Source: Undaria pinnatifida | Taxonomy: Eukaryota; Sar; Phaeophyceae; Laminariales; Alariaceae | Direction of reading: 5' to 3' | DNA: 64,000 nucleotides | Assembly (NCBI GenBank): GCA_012845835.1 | Contig: JABAKD010000014.1 | Span: 3,397,710-3,461,709 of the forward strand | In this document: in pieces, positions 1-19,719 of the stretch | Layout of the letters: the number at the start of each line of letters is the position of its first letter | How positions within the stretch are numbered: position 1 is the stretch's first letter | Notes under the pieces: model-generated | Told to the model about the DNA's origin: nothing | The model's database searches: none | What the model saw: the letters and a program-made list of their open reading frames with translations, nothing else | Position numbers and translations under genes: made by a program

Positions 1-94
1 GTATGGTACCAGGTGGTAGGTAACAGACGGGAACAGGTCAAGCAAGGTTGTTGTTGCTGCTGCTGCGCAGGACGGATGTCCATGTTCTCCTCAC

Positions 95-303
95 CTCCTC
101 TCGCCGCGCTCGGCTTGCTCTCTTCCATTAGCATCATGGTGGCCATTCTCTCCTTTCCTGCCATTTCCCCCCCTGCCATCACCACGACCACCACGACCTC
201 TGCTACCCTTGGACTTCATTTCATGCCTGTCGCCTTTGCTGGGAGGTCTTTCCTCCCCCTCCTCCAACTCCTCCTCGTCCCTATGCCTGCCGTGCCTTCC
301 CAT
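95..303 (-). CDS. Possible first coding exon of a Lys/Arg/Glu/Gly-rich protein (partial)
   Basis: Read on the minus strand from an ATG at 303, this frame gives about 69 residues starting MGRHGRHRDEEELEEGEE and continuing with Gly-Arg-rich segments (GRGGRGDGRGG), and ends at a good donor (GAG|GTGAGG) after base 95. The composition is that of a disordered, possibly RNA-binding tail, but no domain is visible. The rest of the gene would lie to the left of the window. The opposite strand is also open (Ser/Pro/Leu-rich), so direction rests on the donor and the start context. Function unknown. Confidence 0.3.
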
Positions 304-691
304 CGTTTAAGCAGTGGCTCTAGATTCCGAGCAGCAACCGAACAGACTTCCAGATCTCTTAGAGCTGAGGCCGGATGATGCACGCGATCTTTAGAAGCAA
401 GGCACCGAACGTGTGTTGCTGTACCGAGCGCTGTTCCGAATGACTTCGTTGTTCTGGGTTCTGTCGTGGAGTTTCCCAAGGTTAAACTCTAATTTCAGGT
501 CTATTTTTTTCTAGCCATGCTCCGCCTATACTCAATCCAGGTCAAAAGTTCAGAGCGTCGATCTATGGCCAGTGGATGTTTGGATCCCTCCCCTTTCAAA
601 ACACGCCTCAATACCTTATGGATTTCTAACTTCGGCAATATTTTTTTTGAGTTGCCTCTCACGTCTTACATCAGGTACAGCAGCAGCACAG

Positions 692-1427
692 CAAGCGGAG
701 TTCTCTCAGGTGGCGAGGTCTCGCAGCGCTATGTCGACATCCTCTGAGAGCCCGGAGCGGAAGGAGGGCGATGAGTGGACCATGGTGCACCGAGTCTCTG
801 AGGTGTGTGTGCCTTGCCGTCGGTACGGAGCGAGGGTGTGTTTCTGTCTCAAGAGTTTCGAGTTGTGGGATTTTGCGACTGTACAACACAACAAACAGCA
901 TAGGAAAACGACGCAAGTCGTTCCTGTTTGTCTTTCTTGTTCAACCCTCCCTTCCCCCCCCCGCCCCGAACTCAACGCGCCACTCCACGCAAGGTTGCGT
1001 AGCTCTTGTCTCGTCAAGGAGGTGGCCAAGAAACCGTACACCTTCCACATGACTCAACCGCCGTTTGTTTTTTCCACCTCAGCCGCTTTACAAGCAGGAC
1101 CGTTCTCTAGGTTCCGCAAGCGGAGAAATCCGCACAGCAGTCGTACTTGTAGTAAGTAGTAAGCCGAGGTCGTCACATGGTCACTGCCTAACGAAAAGAG
1201 AAAAAACAAGTTCAACATGGCCCCTCCCGTCCCCCCGCCCCCCGCCCCCCTGTGCCTCTCCCCTCCTGAAGCTTATTGAAAATGGTGGAATGAGTGACAT
1301 TAGCTTGCCTCCGCTGCCCAGCTACGAGGGCGGCACTACTGCTAGCGAAGCTGATTTCCAAGACGGACATGATGGTGATGGCGGGGAAGGGAAATCGGAC
1401 GATGTCCATGGAATCCACCACAACCAG
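692..1427 (+). CDS. Hypothetical acidic protein with LIR/AIM-like motif, 3 internal exons
   Basis: Three exons fit together in phase 0: 692-802, 1083-1151 and 1272-1427. Each has an AG acceptor and a GT donor (gtgtgt, gtaagt, gtacga). They give about 112 residues: a Ser-rich stretch, then EGDEWTMVHRVSE, then PLYKQDRSLGSASGE, then MSDISLPPLPSYEGG followed by an acidic Gly/Asp tail ending HGIHHNQ. DEWTMV matches the LIR/AIM pattern (acidic residues, W-x-x-V) used to bind ATG8-type proteins, with phosphorylatable serines just upstream. The start codon and 3' end were not found. The piece may be an independent gene or the 5' part of the ATG11-type gene 8 kb downstream on the same strand; the sequence alone does not decide. 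No conserved domain recognised. Confidence 0.5.
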
Positions 1428-2954
1428 GTACGACGTGCACATGCAAGTACGAATCATATGCGGCCACGAGGCGGTGGTTGGTTGTATTATCGAAGCAGTT
1501 ATACCGAGTACCAGGTATCACGCAAGGGTGCTACCCCCCCCCCCCCCGCTGGGACGTATCAGCTCTTTCACATCCGATCAGCGATGTTGTCCAATTTGAG
1601 GGGGGCACGAAAAACAAAATGGTGGCTTTGGCTTGATCTTGTCGAGATGTTTCCACAGACGCATCGTTCGGCACTCCCCCCCCCCCCCTGTTGTCGAGCC
1701 AAACCAGCCTCGAAAATCGTCGGTGGGGGTGTGTTGTCCTGTCCTGCAGATATTAATACTCGTGCTTGCCTGCTATAGTCTCGTAGAGAGTCTACGTAGA
1801 GTCTGGAGTCTCTTGACGTCAAGACTTGCCTTTTTTCAGCCTTTTTTCTGGTCGGCTGTGATTTTTCTATTTATGAGTCATTTTCGTCCATTGTTACTAG
1901 ACTAATAATTGCAATTTCGTGCTTTTTTTATCCGCCACGCAGGCGGGAGAGGCGGCATGCGGTATGCTGAACTCGTGACATTTTCCTGAGGGTGTTGCCG
2001 TCCTAGTGTATGGTTGCGTTGCAGTCCGACTCGTACTGCAAATAAACGTGTAATATCGTACGAGTATGGATGATAGCGCCTGTCGCGTGGGTCAGATCAC
2101 GCAGGACGACACCCAGTGCAAACTGGGGATGCAGATAACTCTTTGCACCCCCCTACCCTTCTGCCGCTTTTGGCACCCTGAACCCACCCCGACCTAATCC
2201 CACCCGGACCTGAGCCCTTCCAACTGATCCTGGGCATATTGTGATAACCAAAGTATATACCAGGTATTACACATTAGCCGCCGACACATAGTCAGCGAGC
2301 TGGCGGTTTGTTTTCGGATCGGCGGCGCCATCACATCTTGACTACGGTAACTCCCAGAAACATCACAATCTTGAGTCAACAGCAGAATACTCGTAATTGG
2401 TTCACCTTTGTGTTCGCGACGGCAGCCAAGTCCTGTTGAGGACACGAATAGCAAATTATATGCTGTTGGCAGGGCCCGCCAAGAATCCTGATCCCACGCC
2501 GACCTGGTTCACGAAACTGGACAGCACAACACCTGCACCCTGCACAAATGCTGTTGTGGTTGTAGCCACAACCATTAGCCACAACCATACACAAGGGCGC
2601 TGTTTCCGTACGGAGCAAGGCAGTCCCCACGGGAAGGTACCCCCCCCCCCCCCCCCCGTCGCCCTGCCCCTTGTTTTCTCGTGTTCAAAATTATTCTAAT
2701 AACGTCAGCTGTGAGTTCGACAAATTAGGGTCACTACTCTTCTTTGCAAGCTGCGTGATACACCGGTCGCCCTTGTTTCAAACTCCACCTATTCAGAGTC
2801 CAGATGTTCAGATCTCTTGATGTCTTTCTTGCTTTTGTGGTTTTGCACGCTGTTCGTATCTCTCCGCTCTTTTTCTCGCTTTTGTTTATCATATGGGCCC
2901 CACGTGGCGTGTGTCCACTTTTTTTCAGCTGCTTTTTGTTGTCACTGCATCGGC
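1428..2954. other. Non-coding stretch with poly-C tracts
   Basis: Nothing convincingly coding. It holds C runs near 1535, 1677 and 2641, the last preceded by GGTA. The segment around 2703-2735 (CGTCAGCTGTGAGTTC) recurs at 6690-6720, so this is old repeat sequence. It may be intron if the 692-1427 gene continues downstream. Confidence 0.4.
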
Positions 2955-3266
2955 GGTGTACACCACTTTAAGACCACCCCGTGACAAACCAGTAAACCTG
3001 GTCTTATCCCTCTTTGAGACCGTTGTGACCTTAATCCAGGATAAGACCGCAAACGGTCTTAAATCGAAGGAAAATGTCACCGTACGGCAGAGGGCGCTCG
3101 TGGGCTGGGCTGTCTTGGGTCAAGTTAGGGGTCTTGTATAACGTGCACAGGCGCTATTTTCCCGAGTTAAGACCGGGTTAGGGGATGAGGGGCAATATGG
3201 TCTGCTGTTTTTTTTCGTGATTTCTAATATGGTATTAACCCGGATGGTCTTAAAATGGGTACACCA
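2955..3266. mobile_element. Candidate MITE with about 26-bp terminal inverted repeats
   Basis: The left end (GGTGTACACCACTTTAAGAC) is the near reverse complement of the right end at 3240-3266 (GGTCTTAAAATGGGTACACC). The interior repeats TAAGACC/GGTCTTA in both orientations. No coding capacity. No clear target duplication, so the superfamily is unassigned. Confidence 0.5.
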
Positions 3267-3361
3267 CTGAGCACTGTATTATTATGAGAAAGGTGTCAAG
3301 GTGTCGAAATGGGTACACCACTGAGCACTGTATTATTATGAGAAAGGTGTCAAGGTGTCGA
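3257..3361. repeat. Perfect 54-bp tandem duplication
   Basis: A 54-bp unit starting GGGTACACCACTGAGCACTG occurs twice in a row, at 3257 and 3311. The first copy overlaps the right end of the preceding inverted-repeat element, so the duplication came after that insertion. Near identity implies it is recent. Confidence 0.9.
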
Positions 3362-4972
3362 CGTTGTTGTTGTTGTTGTTCTCACATTAACTCGCATAAT
3401 CAAGTCCGTGGTCACAGGACAGGCTCCAGTCACTCTGGAGCTGAGGAATACCCCAGGGAAAACACACACAACCCAAGGTGGTACACGTATATATCACAGC
3501 TGACGCAATTCATGCCTCCACCAGAAAATATGAAAGTGAAATCAGGAGTCAGTCTACGATGTGCCAGGTCCATGCCGGTGCATACGTCTCATCACTCACG
3601 CCTGGAGAAACCAACTATTCCGATTGCCACCCAATAAAGACTACCACGTATATATTACACGTATTATCTATCACTACGCATACGCACGACAGGCGTAAGT
3701 CAATTGGAGAAAAGAAACAAAGAAACGAAAAGAAGATAAAGGAAAGGAAAGAAAAGAGAAGAAAACGAAACAAAACGAAAAAGGCAAGAACAGAGAAGAA
3801 AAAGACAAGAAAAGCAAGAAAAGACAAGACAAGAAGAGGAAGCAAGGCAAGGAAAAAAGAAGAGAAAAAAAAAAAAAGAAAAAGAAAAGAAAGAAAAGTG
3901 TCATGCTAGCAGACCCTAGGAACTGGCTAAGGATGGCATTGGGCTAACAGAGCGTATCACGTCCATCATCAATGGCACCTGGGAGAGAACGCAACATGGC
4001 GAATAAGTCAGGGCGGTCTTATGCTATCTTGTGACGGCCATTAGAAGGCCCACAACTTTTAATACGATGATGGCCAAACCTAGACTTCAGTCTCTTGGGC
4101 ATGACGCTCCCCTTCCCTCCGTCCCCCCTTCCTCCCTTTCCCCCTCCCCCCCTCTCCCAGTCCCCTCCCCGCCCGCCCCCCCTTCCCCCTCCCCCCGGCC
4201 GCTTAGAGATGCCGACGGTGGATGGCGCTGCCGCAGCCTTTTCGCGTCGCTCTGCAGCTTTGCGTCTCTCCGTTTCATGACAATTCCGCATGAACAACTC
4301 GGCTCCCTCCTCTACTCTTCGAAACCATCTGCCAGCCTTCTGAGCAGCCTTTCGCCATCCTTCGAATTTCATTCCAAAGACCGACATATGCTCCTTCAGA
4401 TGATCCATCCAGTCTTTCTCTTGCCCCCCTGAGTAGCCCTTACCCCCAACAAACTCCCCAAACATCACCCTCTGTGGCAGACGCTCCTCCCCCATACGTG
4501 CCACGAATCCCGCAAACAAAATCCTCCGTTTGCGCACTATCGCCTCAACGCTCTCGGAATCTGTCTGGGCAAGCGCGTCGGCGTACGATAGGGTGTGGTC
4601 GTCGCGCTTCCGTTTCCGCCATCCAAGGCATCGAAGGAGCATGGAGAGGTGAACCCGTCGTAGCCTGTCATAGTCAGGCTTCTTCGGGCTCCACGTCATG
4701 CAACGGTACAGCAGTGTCTCGACCACCTCAGCTTTCAGCAGCCGCACCTTCAACCGTAAACGCACACCCGGGCGATCATAGATTTCCATCTTGTACCGCT
4801 GGAAGCACGCCCAGGCCCTCTGAAGACGGCGCGTTATTTCAATGCTAAGGTCTCTGTCTGCGGTGATAGCCCCGCCCAAGTATACAAACTGGATTGTTGG
4901 TTTGTATACCTGGCCGGCTGCATTGATCGTGAAGGACACCTTACCCCCGCTTTTGGTCTCCAGGCACATCAA
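3362..4972 (-). mobile_element. 5'-truncated LINE copy A with (AAC)n tail
   Basis: Minus-strand non-LTR retrotransposon fragment. It holds the 3' half of the reverse-transcriptase ORF (4019-4972), a C/T-rich stretch, then a 3' untranslated part with a GA-rich block at 3700-3900, and ends in an (AAC)n tail, seen on the plus strand as GTTGTTGTTGTTGTT at 3364-3378. Similarity to copy C stops abruptly near 4968, which is the 5' truncation point. Copies B and C share this 3' region. Confidence 0.85.
4019..4972 (-). pseudogene. LINE reverse transcriptase, C-terminal part
   Basis: An open frame of 317 codons. It begins inside the RT domain just after the catalytic YADD region (the equivalent of MCLETKSGGK follows YADD in copy C) and runs through the thumb and C-terminal region: FVYLGGAI, RLQRAWACFQRYK, LLYRCMTWSPKK, LRCLGWRKRKRDD, ARMGEERLPQR and GYSGGQEKDW. 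The last 60 residues are Gly/Arg-rich and probably untranslated sequence. The palm catalytic residues and any endonuclease are missing, so it cannot transpose alone. The frame is intact, which suggests it is fairly young. The exact clade is not assigned. Confidence 0.85.
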
Positions 4973-5194
4973 CTAACTGGGGGTTTAGTTTCGGATCGCC
5001 CGCAACAATCACGTTCGTCATATGCTGGTGGTGGGTAGGGTTACGCCCAGGTCGTGGTGGGAATACATGAACTAAAATATACCTACGAGTATGGTGGGGC
5101 GTATTGGTATGCGCTATGTACAAGGTAACAAGGTATACTCGGTATGGGGGTACAGAAAGCGGTACTTTGTGTGGCCGCAACATGTGGCGAAACG

Positions 5195-5850
5195 TTGTTA
5201 ATGCTGTTGTTGTTCTCACATTTAACTCGCATAATCAAGCCCGTGGTCACAGGACAGGCTCCAGTCACTCTGGAGCTGAGGAATACCCCAGGGAAAAAAC
5301 ACAATCAAACCAAAGGTGGTACACGCCTATATCACAGCTGACGCAATTCATGCTTCCGCCAGAAACATATACAAAGTGAAATCGGGAGTCAGCCTACGTA
5401 CGATGTGCCAAGTCCATACTGCATACGTCTCACTACTCGCGCTTGGAAAACCGACTATACCGCTTGCCACCCAAGAAAGACTACCACGTATATATTAGAC
5501 GTAGTACCTTATCACTATGCATACGCAAGTCAGACGCAAGTCAATTGGAAAAAGAAACAAAGAAAAGATAAGAAGAGAAAGGAAAGAAAAGAAAAGAAAA
5601 GAAAAGAAAAGAAAGCGAAAAGGGAAAGGAAAGAAAAGACAAGTCAAGAAAAGCAAGAAAAGACAAGACAAGAAGAGGAATGAAGGAAAGGAAGAGAGAA
5701 AAACTAGCGGACCCTAGGAACTGACTAAAGACGGCATTGGGGTCATAGAGGGTATCAAGTGCACCAATGGCACTGTGGAGAGAACGCATCAAGGCGAAGA
5801 AGTCAGGGCGACCTTACGCTAACTTGTGACAGCCATTGGAAGGGCCACAA
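5195..5850 (-). mobile_element. Short LINE copy B (3' end only)
   Basis: A second, strongly 5'-truncated copy of the LINE at 3362-4972. It keeps the GTT-rich tail, the shared block beginning CGCATAATCAAG, the GA-rich stretch at 5545-5700 and the segment up to GAAGGGCCACAA near 5850, but no ORF. Open frames in the GA block encode only Lys/Arg runs and are not genes. Confidence 0.85.
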
Positions 5851-6360
5851 ATCACATGAAACGTGTTGACGAAAGACGTACCCCGCGTGGGGACCACCGG
5901 AGGCCAAAAATGCTGTCATGTGCGTGAAGATACGCCTGATGATCGCTTGACATCGTGCTTGACGAAGTGCCTGTACTCTGTACACGTTGTAACCCCTCCC
6001 CCCATTCCTCTAAAAGCTAAAACGAGTAACCGTGCGCCTCAAAAATTTTTTCGCCGGAAAAAAGACACCCGCAGCAATATTTTATTTCGAAACCGCAAGT
6101 TGCGGCAACATGGCCTCCTGCGACTTCTGCGGGAAACCGCAATTCTACCCTCAAAGTTGGGCCAACGCAACAGCTTGAAAAATCCCCGGTGGGGCTCGTT
6201 ACTAGCATAGTACCAGGTATGTACTGCCAGGGCAAGTTTTTGCCTGGCACCTAGTATATTCTGGTTGTACTGGCTGAGAGCACCGGTAGAACGTACAATG
6301 TGTTGAGCCTCCCGCAAAACGCCGTCCCGCACGGTGGCAACCCTGACATTCTTCACCAAC
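5851..6360. other. No gene seen
   Basis: Short shadow frames only, with no splice-consistent exon chain. Confidence 0.4.
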
Positions 6361-7210
6361 CTTTAGCATTTTTAACGTTATTAATACCAACACTAGCAAT
6401 AATGCCAGCGACAACACTAACAGTGGCTCTAACGCTACTACCACCATCACGACTCCACCAACACCAACGCCACCGAGACCATCACCAACACCAACTATTA
6501 TCAACATCGACGCCATCATCGAAACCAATGCCACCACCGCCATCATCTGCAGATGGCGAACGGTATTTGTATGAGCGGTGCAGTTGCTGCTTTGTCGGAA
6601 ATGTTTATTGAGAGTCTATGTCATTATTGGCAGGCAGGTAGCAGTTATTCCGTTTTTGTTGCATTTTATAAGCAGTTATTCTATATAACAGCGTCAGCTG
6701 TGAGTTCCACAAATTTAGGGTAATTTATTTCGACTTGGGTGAACAGTTATCACAGAACATTTATCACATGAACGGAGAAAACATGGCATTGACCAGCCGG
6801 AGACACGCGGCCGTCTACAGCAGCATTAGGTTCATGTTTGTTGTGAGCTGTCTATGTCGGTTTTGCCGCCGACACCGACGACCGACACCGACAACCTTGT
6901 CACCACAACCTACACCCACACCAACACCGACGCCAACAACACCAGCACCGTCAACACAAGCACAGAAACCAACACCGACACCGCCACCACCACCACCGAA
7001 ATCATCACCACCACCGTCAGTTGAAGATGGCGAACGGTATGTTTAAGAACAGTGCGTGTGTCACTTTATCGGAAACAGGTACTACTGTATTATAGGTCAT
7101 GTTATTATTGGCATGCCTTCTTTCTGTGTTCGTTACACGTTTATCACGTGCACGATGACAGTAATGAGTCGGAGACGTGCACTCGTCTACAGCATCAGTA
7201 GGCATATTGA
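6361..7210 (+). repeat. Tandem pair of Thr/Pro-codon exon-like units ending in DGER
   Basis: Two related units, 6361-6790 and 6850-7210, each carry an ACN/CCN-rich tract and end in the shared GATGGCGAACG just before a GT. Translated, they end SSADGERY and SVEDGERY. Their downstream flanks also match (TCTACAGCA segments at 6812 and 7186). A third, more decayed unit with a Pro tract ends VEDGKR near 8305. They look like copies of one exon with its donor and following intron. Whether any is expressed is unclear. Confidence 0.5.
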
Positions 7211-7263
7211 TATTTGCTAGTGGTACGCTGAATTATATGCCAGCCGGACCGGTACCTTGGCAT

Positions 7264-7440
7264 CACTACCCGCGGACAAAAAAAAAAAAGAAAAAAAAAA
7301 AGCAACGCAGCCCAACCCAACCCAACCCAATGCAACCCAACCCAACCCAACTCAACTCAACTCACCCCGACACAACACAACCCAGGCTAACCCAGGCCAA
7401 CCCTTCTCACGCGAACACAACCCAATCGAGCACGAAGACA
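7264..7440. repeat. A-tract followed by CCCAA-type minisatellite
   Basis: An A-rich run at 7278-7302 is followed by repeated CCCAA/CTCAA units to about 7440. It differs from the plant-type TTTAGGG telomere motif, so it is listed as simple-sequence DNA. Confidence 0.7.
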
Positions 7441-8189
7441 AAAGCTAGTTGTCATTGATGGGACTCTTTCTATTGTCCATTCGAGACGTTACCGCATTGA
7501 CCACTACCCAGTTAGATACTGCTGTGCTGTATCGCACAGGGAAACATTTTTTTGCCGACTTTTCCGACTTTTTTTGTGTTTTTCGATTTTTCATCGTGAA
7601 AATAGTGAGGGAGTGGCCATCTCGGTCGGTTTGGACTCTTTTTAAAAAATGCCTCGAGTTATGAACCACTTTTTTACTTTTTTTTTTTACTTTTTTTGTT
7701 AGTATCATTTTGATTTTAGTGTGGATTTTTTTTCTTGAAATTCATGCGGGAACTTTTATCCTGAAATTAGTCTGGATTTCTTACTGTAGTGTTGAAATTA
7801 GTGTGGGGAAGTTGGTGTAGGGGCGACCCCGGATGAGTAGGCCTCTGAAGATGCTGTGTACTCCTCGGCTTCCGCGGATCTGCACGCTTCTCGGGGATAG
7901 AACGGTCCTTCCCCGGTAGGGCGGCTTTCCGTGCCCCCCGCTCACCGAGTTGGGCATCTGGGCGCTTTTTTTCGGTGGGGAGACGGAGGGCTGCTGTGTG
8001 GGGCGGGCTTGACGCGGGACTGCGGTCGCTGGGGGCCGGGTGACGCACAGTTGACGCACAGTGGAGCCCGGTCTCACGCGGAACGTACTAAAACAGGCAT
8101 AATATAGGAAGATCCCAAAGAATACTACGACGTCGACGACTACAATATAGCAGCATTATATGATAAGGATAATGCATGTATTATACCGG

Positions 8190-8305
8190 GTTTACCAATA
8201 AAACCAACACCGACAATGGCACCAACACCGAAACCGCTACCACCATCACCGCCGCCGTCACCGCCGCCGCCACCGCCGCCGCCACCGCCGCCGGTTGAAG
8301 ATGGC
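8190..8305 (+). repeat. Third, decayed Pro-rich exon-like unit
   Basis: An ACC/CCG-rich run ending CCGGTTGAAGATGGCAAGCG, the counterpart of the DGER ends at 6565 and 7040. A possible second donor, CAG|GTATTG, follows at 8322. Confidence 0.4.
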
Positions 8306-8454
8306 AAGCGGTTGTCTGTACAGGTATTGAATGGGTCCTGTTGAATCGGATGAGTCGACTCCGGTTCAAAGCCTCCGTAAAAAAGGGGGACGAAATAGAC
8401 CTCGACCTATCTTCGCCATGTTTTTTACAATGCGCTTAACTACCATATACACTG

Positions 8455-9130
8455 ACCTTAACCCTATTCCGGGCGGCCTGGGAAAATTCTCAGAAAGGCG
8501 GAATGGAGATGTCAGGGGGAGTGCCTCCAGCAGTGTTTCACGACTTACTTGGCAGAGTAGTGATTACAACTTATTCGAGAAACAGTGGAAGAGGCACACT
8601 GTGCGAGACCAAAGGAGCTATTTATCCCTACGTTAATTGGCTTGGTTTCATTGGGTTAAGGGTACCTTATTCAATCATTTTGTCGAGTAAGTGGTGTACC
8701 CTGGGCTTGGCCCAGCCTCGACGAAATGGTTGAAAAAATGCTCGACTTGAACCCATTTCCAACTCCTAACATTTTTCTATCACAGTCTAACTCCAAGTGT
8801 TTTGTCTCCATATCGGGAGTGCGGTGCTGAAAAAAGGTTAAATCCTACTTTACTTTAAAACACTACAACGTAACCCTAACCGCGATGGCCTGGCAAAATT
8901 CTCGGGATGGAGATTTGTCATGAGAAGTTCTTGCGGACTGTCGACCGTTTTCTCGAAGCTATCCCACCCCGTAAACATATCACTGGAGGCATGTATTGTT
9001 GTAGTGGAGTTCGTTGTTGTGAGCAGGAGTGTGCTGCGTTTACTATACGCTTTAAACACTGCAACCCTTAACCATGCCGACCTGAGAAATTTCTCGGGAT
9101 GATGAAGATGTCATGAAAAATTTGTACTGG
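8455..9130. repeat. Dispersed copies of a GGCCTGGCAAAATTCTC repeat
   Basis: Related segments with an AACCCTAACC-like lead and GGCCTGG(C/G)AAAATTCTC occur near 8465, 8870 and 9065, and again at 9520 and 9595 on either side of and after the hAT element at 9258. Each is followed by GGAGATGTCATGA-like sequence in the first three. The unit length is irregular. No coding capacity seen. Confidence 0.6.
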
Positions 9131-9257
9131 AGATGTCATGAGGGGGTATAGTGGACTTCCAACCATGTTGCTGAGACTGCACCCAATCCTCAACACGCTT
9201 GAGGCGCTACTGCAGTAGAGGGTGCTGTTGAAAGTCTGCTGTCTTGGCTGTAAATAC

Positions 9258-9504
9258 CAGGGCTTGTCATGGGCCGGCTCTGGTGGGCCGGCCCGGGGTT
9301 GGGCCGGGCCAGGACAGGCCGGCCGGGCCGGGCCGCCGGGCCGGCCGGCCCGGCCCGGCCCATCCTTTTTTCAAACTCTTCGGCCCGGCCCGGCCTGGCC
9401 CATCACATTTTCAAAAGACTAGGCCCGGGCCGACCCGGCCTATCACGTTTTCCAGATCGGCCCGGCCCAGTCCGGACCGGACTATCGGCCTATGACGAGC
9501 CCTG
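9258..9504. mobile_element. Non-autonomous hAT-type element, copy 1, with perfect 8-bp TSD
   Basis: The ends are CAGGGCTTGTCATGGGCC and its imperfect reverse complement CGGCCTATGACGAGCCCTG. The flanks are identical 8-mers, GTAAATAC at 9250-9257 and at 9505-9512. An 8-bp duplication with CAGGG termini is diagnostic of hAT elements. The interior is GC-rich (GGCCCGGCC repeats) and encodes no transposase. Three relatives occur at 17872, 44707 and 45912. Confidence 0.88.
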
Positions 9505-9838
9505 GTAAATACCTCCTCTAACCCTAACGAAGAGGGCCTGGCAAAATTCTGACCAAACGAGACGCCGCCCCCCCCCCCCCCTCGCACCTGGCCTAAGCCT
9601 AGCCACGATGACCTGGGAAAATGGTCAATAAAGGCGTACACCGCCCCCCCCTCCCTTGCACCTGGCCGATTGTTTCTACAGGCAGTATCGCTCGTGCCCA
9701 CTTTTTTTTGTTTACCCTTATTCTAACCGCTCTTCGATCCCTAACCCCCCCTACCGCCCCCTGCCCCACCCCACCGCACACCTACGGCAATACCCCGTGT
9801 GCCCGCGGGCGGATAAACGACTGCTTTCGAACGAAAAG

Positions 9839-18765
<8,927 letters not shown>

Positions 18766-18804
18766 CCAATCTTATTTGCTACCTTGTATTTTTTAGTACC
18801 TGGT

Positions 18805-19300
18805 AGGGTACAATACAAAAAGTAGCCCCCAACTATTATGTTTTGCGAGCAAGTTGCCAGCGGTAAGTTGGGCGCTGTTGAGAAAAACTCTGCTTATGAC
18901 AAAAAAACGTACCTTTTTCTTGAAAAAAGGGTACAACGCAGTAAGGCTCTAGCTTTAGGTTCTAGTAGTTTGCCCGCGATACGTTGGATGCAGTTGGAAA
19001 CCCTATTTTATTTCTATAAAAGGTACGCTGCAACAAGACCCCAACTTTAAGTCCAAGTAGTTTTCCGCGACGCACTGGGTGCAGTTGAAAGCCTGTTTTA
19101 CTTATAAAAGGTACTGGTACAACGCAATAAGTTTCTATTTTTAAGTCCCCTGTAGTTTGTCCGCGATAATCGTTGGGTGCATTTGTAAAGCCTTTTTTTT
19201 CTTCTAAAATGGTACGATTTACAACACACCCTTTTTACTGTATAGTTGTACAAGGCAAGCACCTTTTTTGCTGCAGAAGGTACACAGTGCAATGCAAAAA
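18805..19300. repeat. Tandem array, about 4-5 units of about 100 bp
   Basis: Just after the ATG11 stop, diverged units share GGTACAACGCA, TTTAAGTCC, TAGTTTGYCCGCGA, TTGGRTGCAGTTG and TTATAAAAGGTAC. No coding capacity. It may be part of the 3' untranslated region or downstream spacer. Confidence 0.7.
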
Positions 19301-19554
19301 GACTCCATGTCCGACCCAGATAGGGTGTACCCGATGCATGGGTGTGTGCAGTTGTGGGGGGAGGTACCTTTTGGGGGGCTTCAGAGGCGACAAGGGACGA
19401 ATAGAATGATGAGTACACCATCGGCCCCACGAAACAGCTCGAGCTGCCGGGATAACGGACGTGTCGGAAGTCCAACTTCGGGAAATGCGCGACACCCGCG
19501 CAACATGATTAAGTCCCAGCAGTAATCTTTAGGTGTCATACGGTCGGTGTTTAT

Positions 19555-19646
19555 GTGCACTCCTGTTACCGCCCCGCCCCATCCCGGCATTGCGGGGATG
19601 CGAGCGTCAATGGACGGCTATGCATGGATTGAGGACACCCCCCCCC
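19555..19646 (+). mobile_element. SINE-like fragment with poly-C tail
   Basis: GCCCCATCCCGGCATTG, then GCGAGCGTCAATGG, CGGCTATGCATG and GAGGACACCCCCCCCC match the 3' half of the SINE-like copies at 47951 and 48418. Confidence 0.6.
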
Positions 19647-19719
19647 GCCTTGCTCTTATTTACGAAAGCAGCGAATAATGTTGGGCTTTTTGCCGCCAGC
19701 CAATAATGTTGTGCCTTTG

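Noticed and set aside
3478-3909. Lys/Arg-rich frame
   Set aside because: It is the GA-rich part of the LINE 3' region; the same block recurs at 5545-5700 in other frames.
7310-7440. Telomere-like CCCAA repeats
   Set aside because: The unit is not a known telomere motif, it is degenerate, and it sits in the interior of the window.
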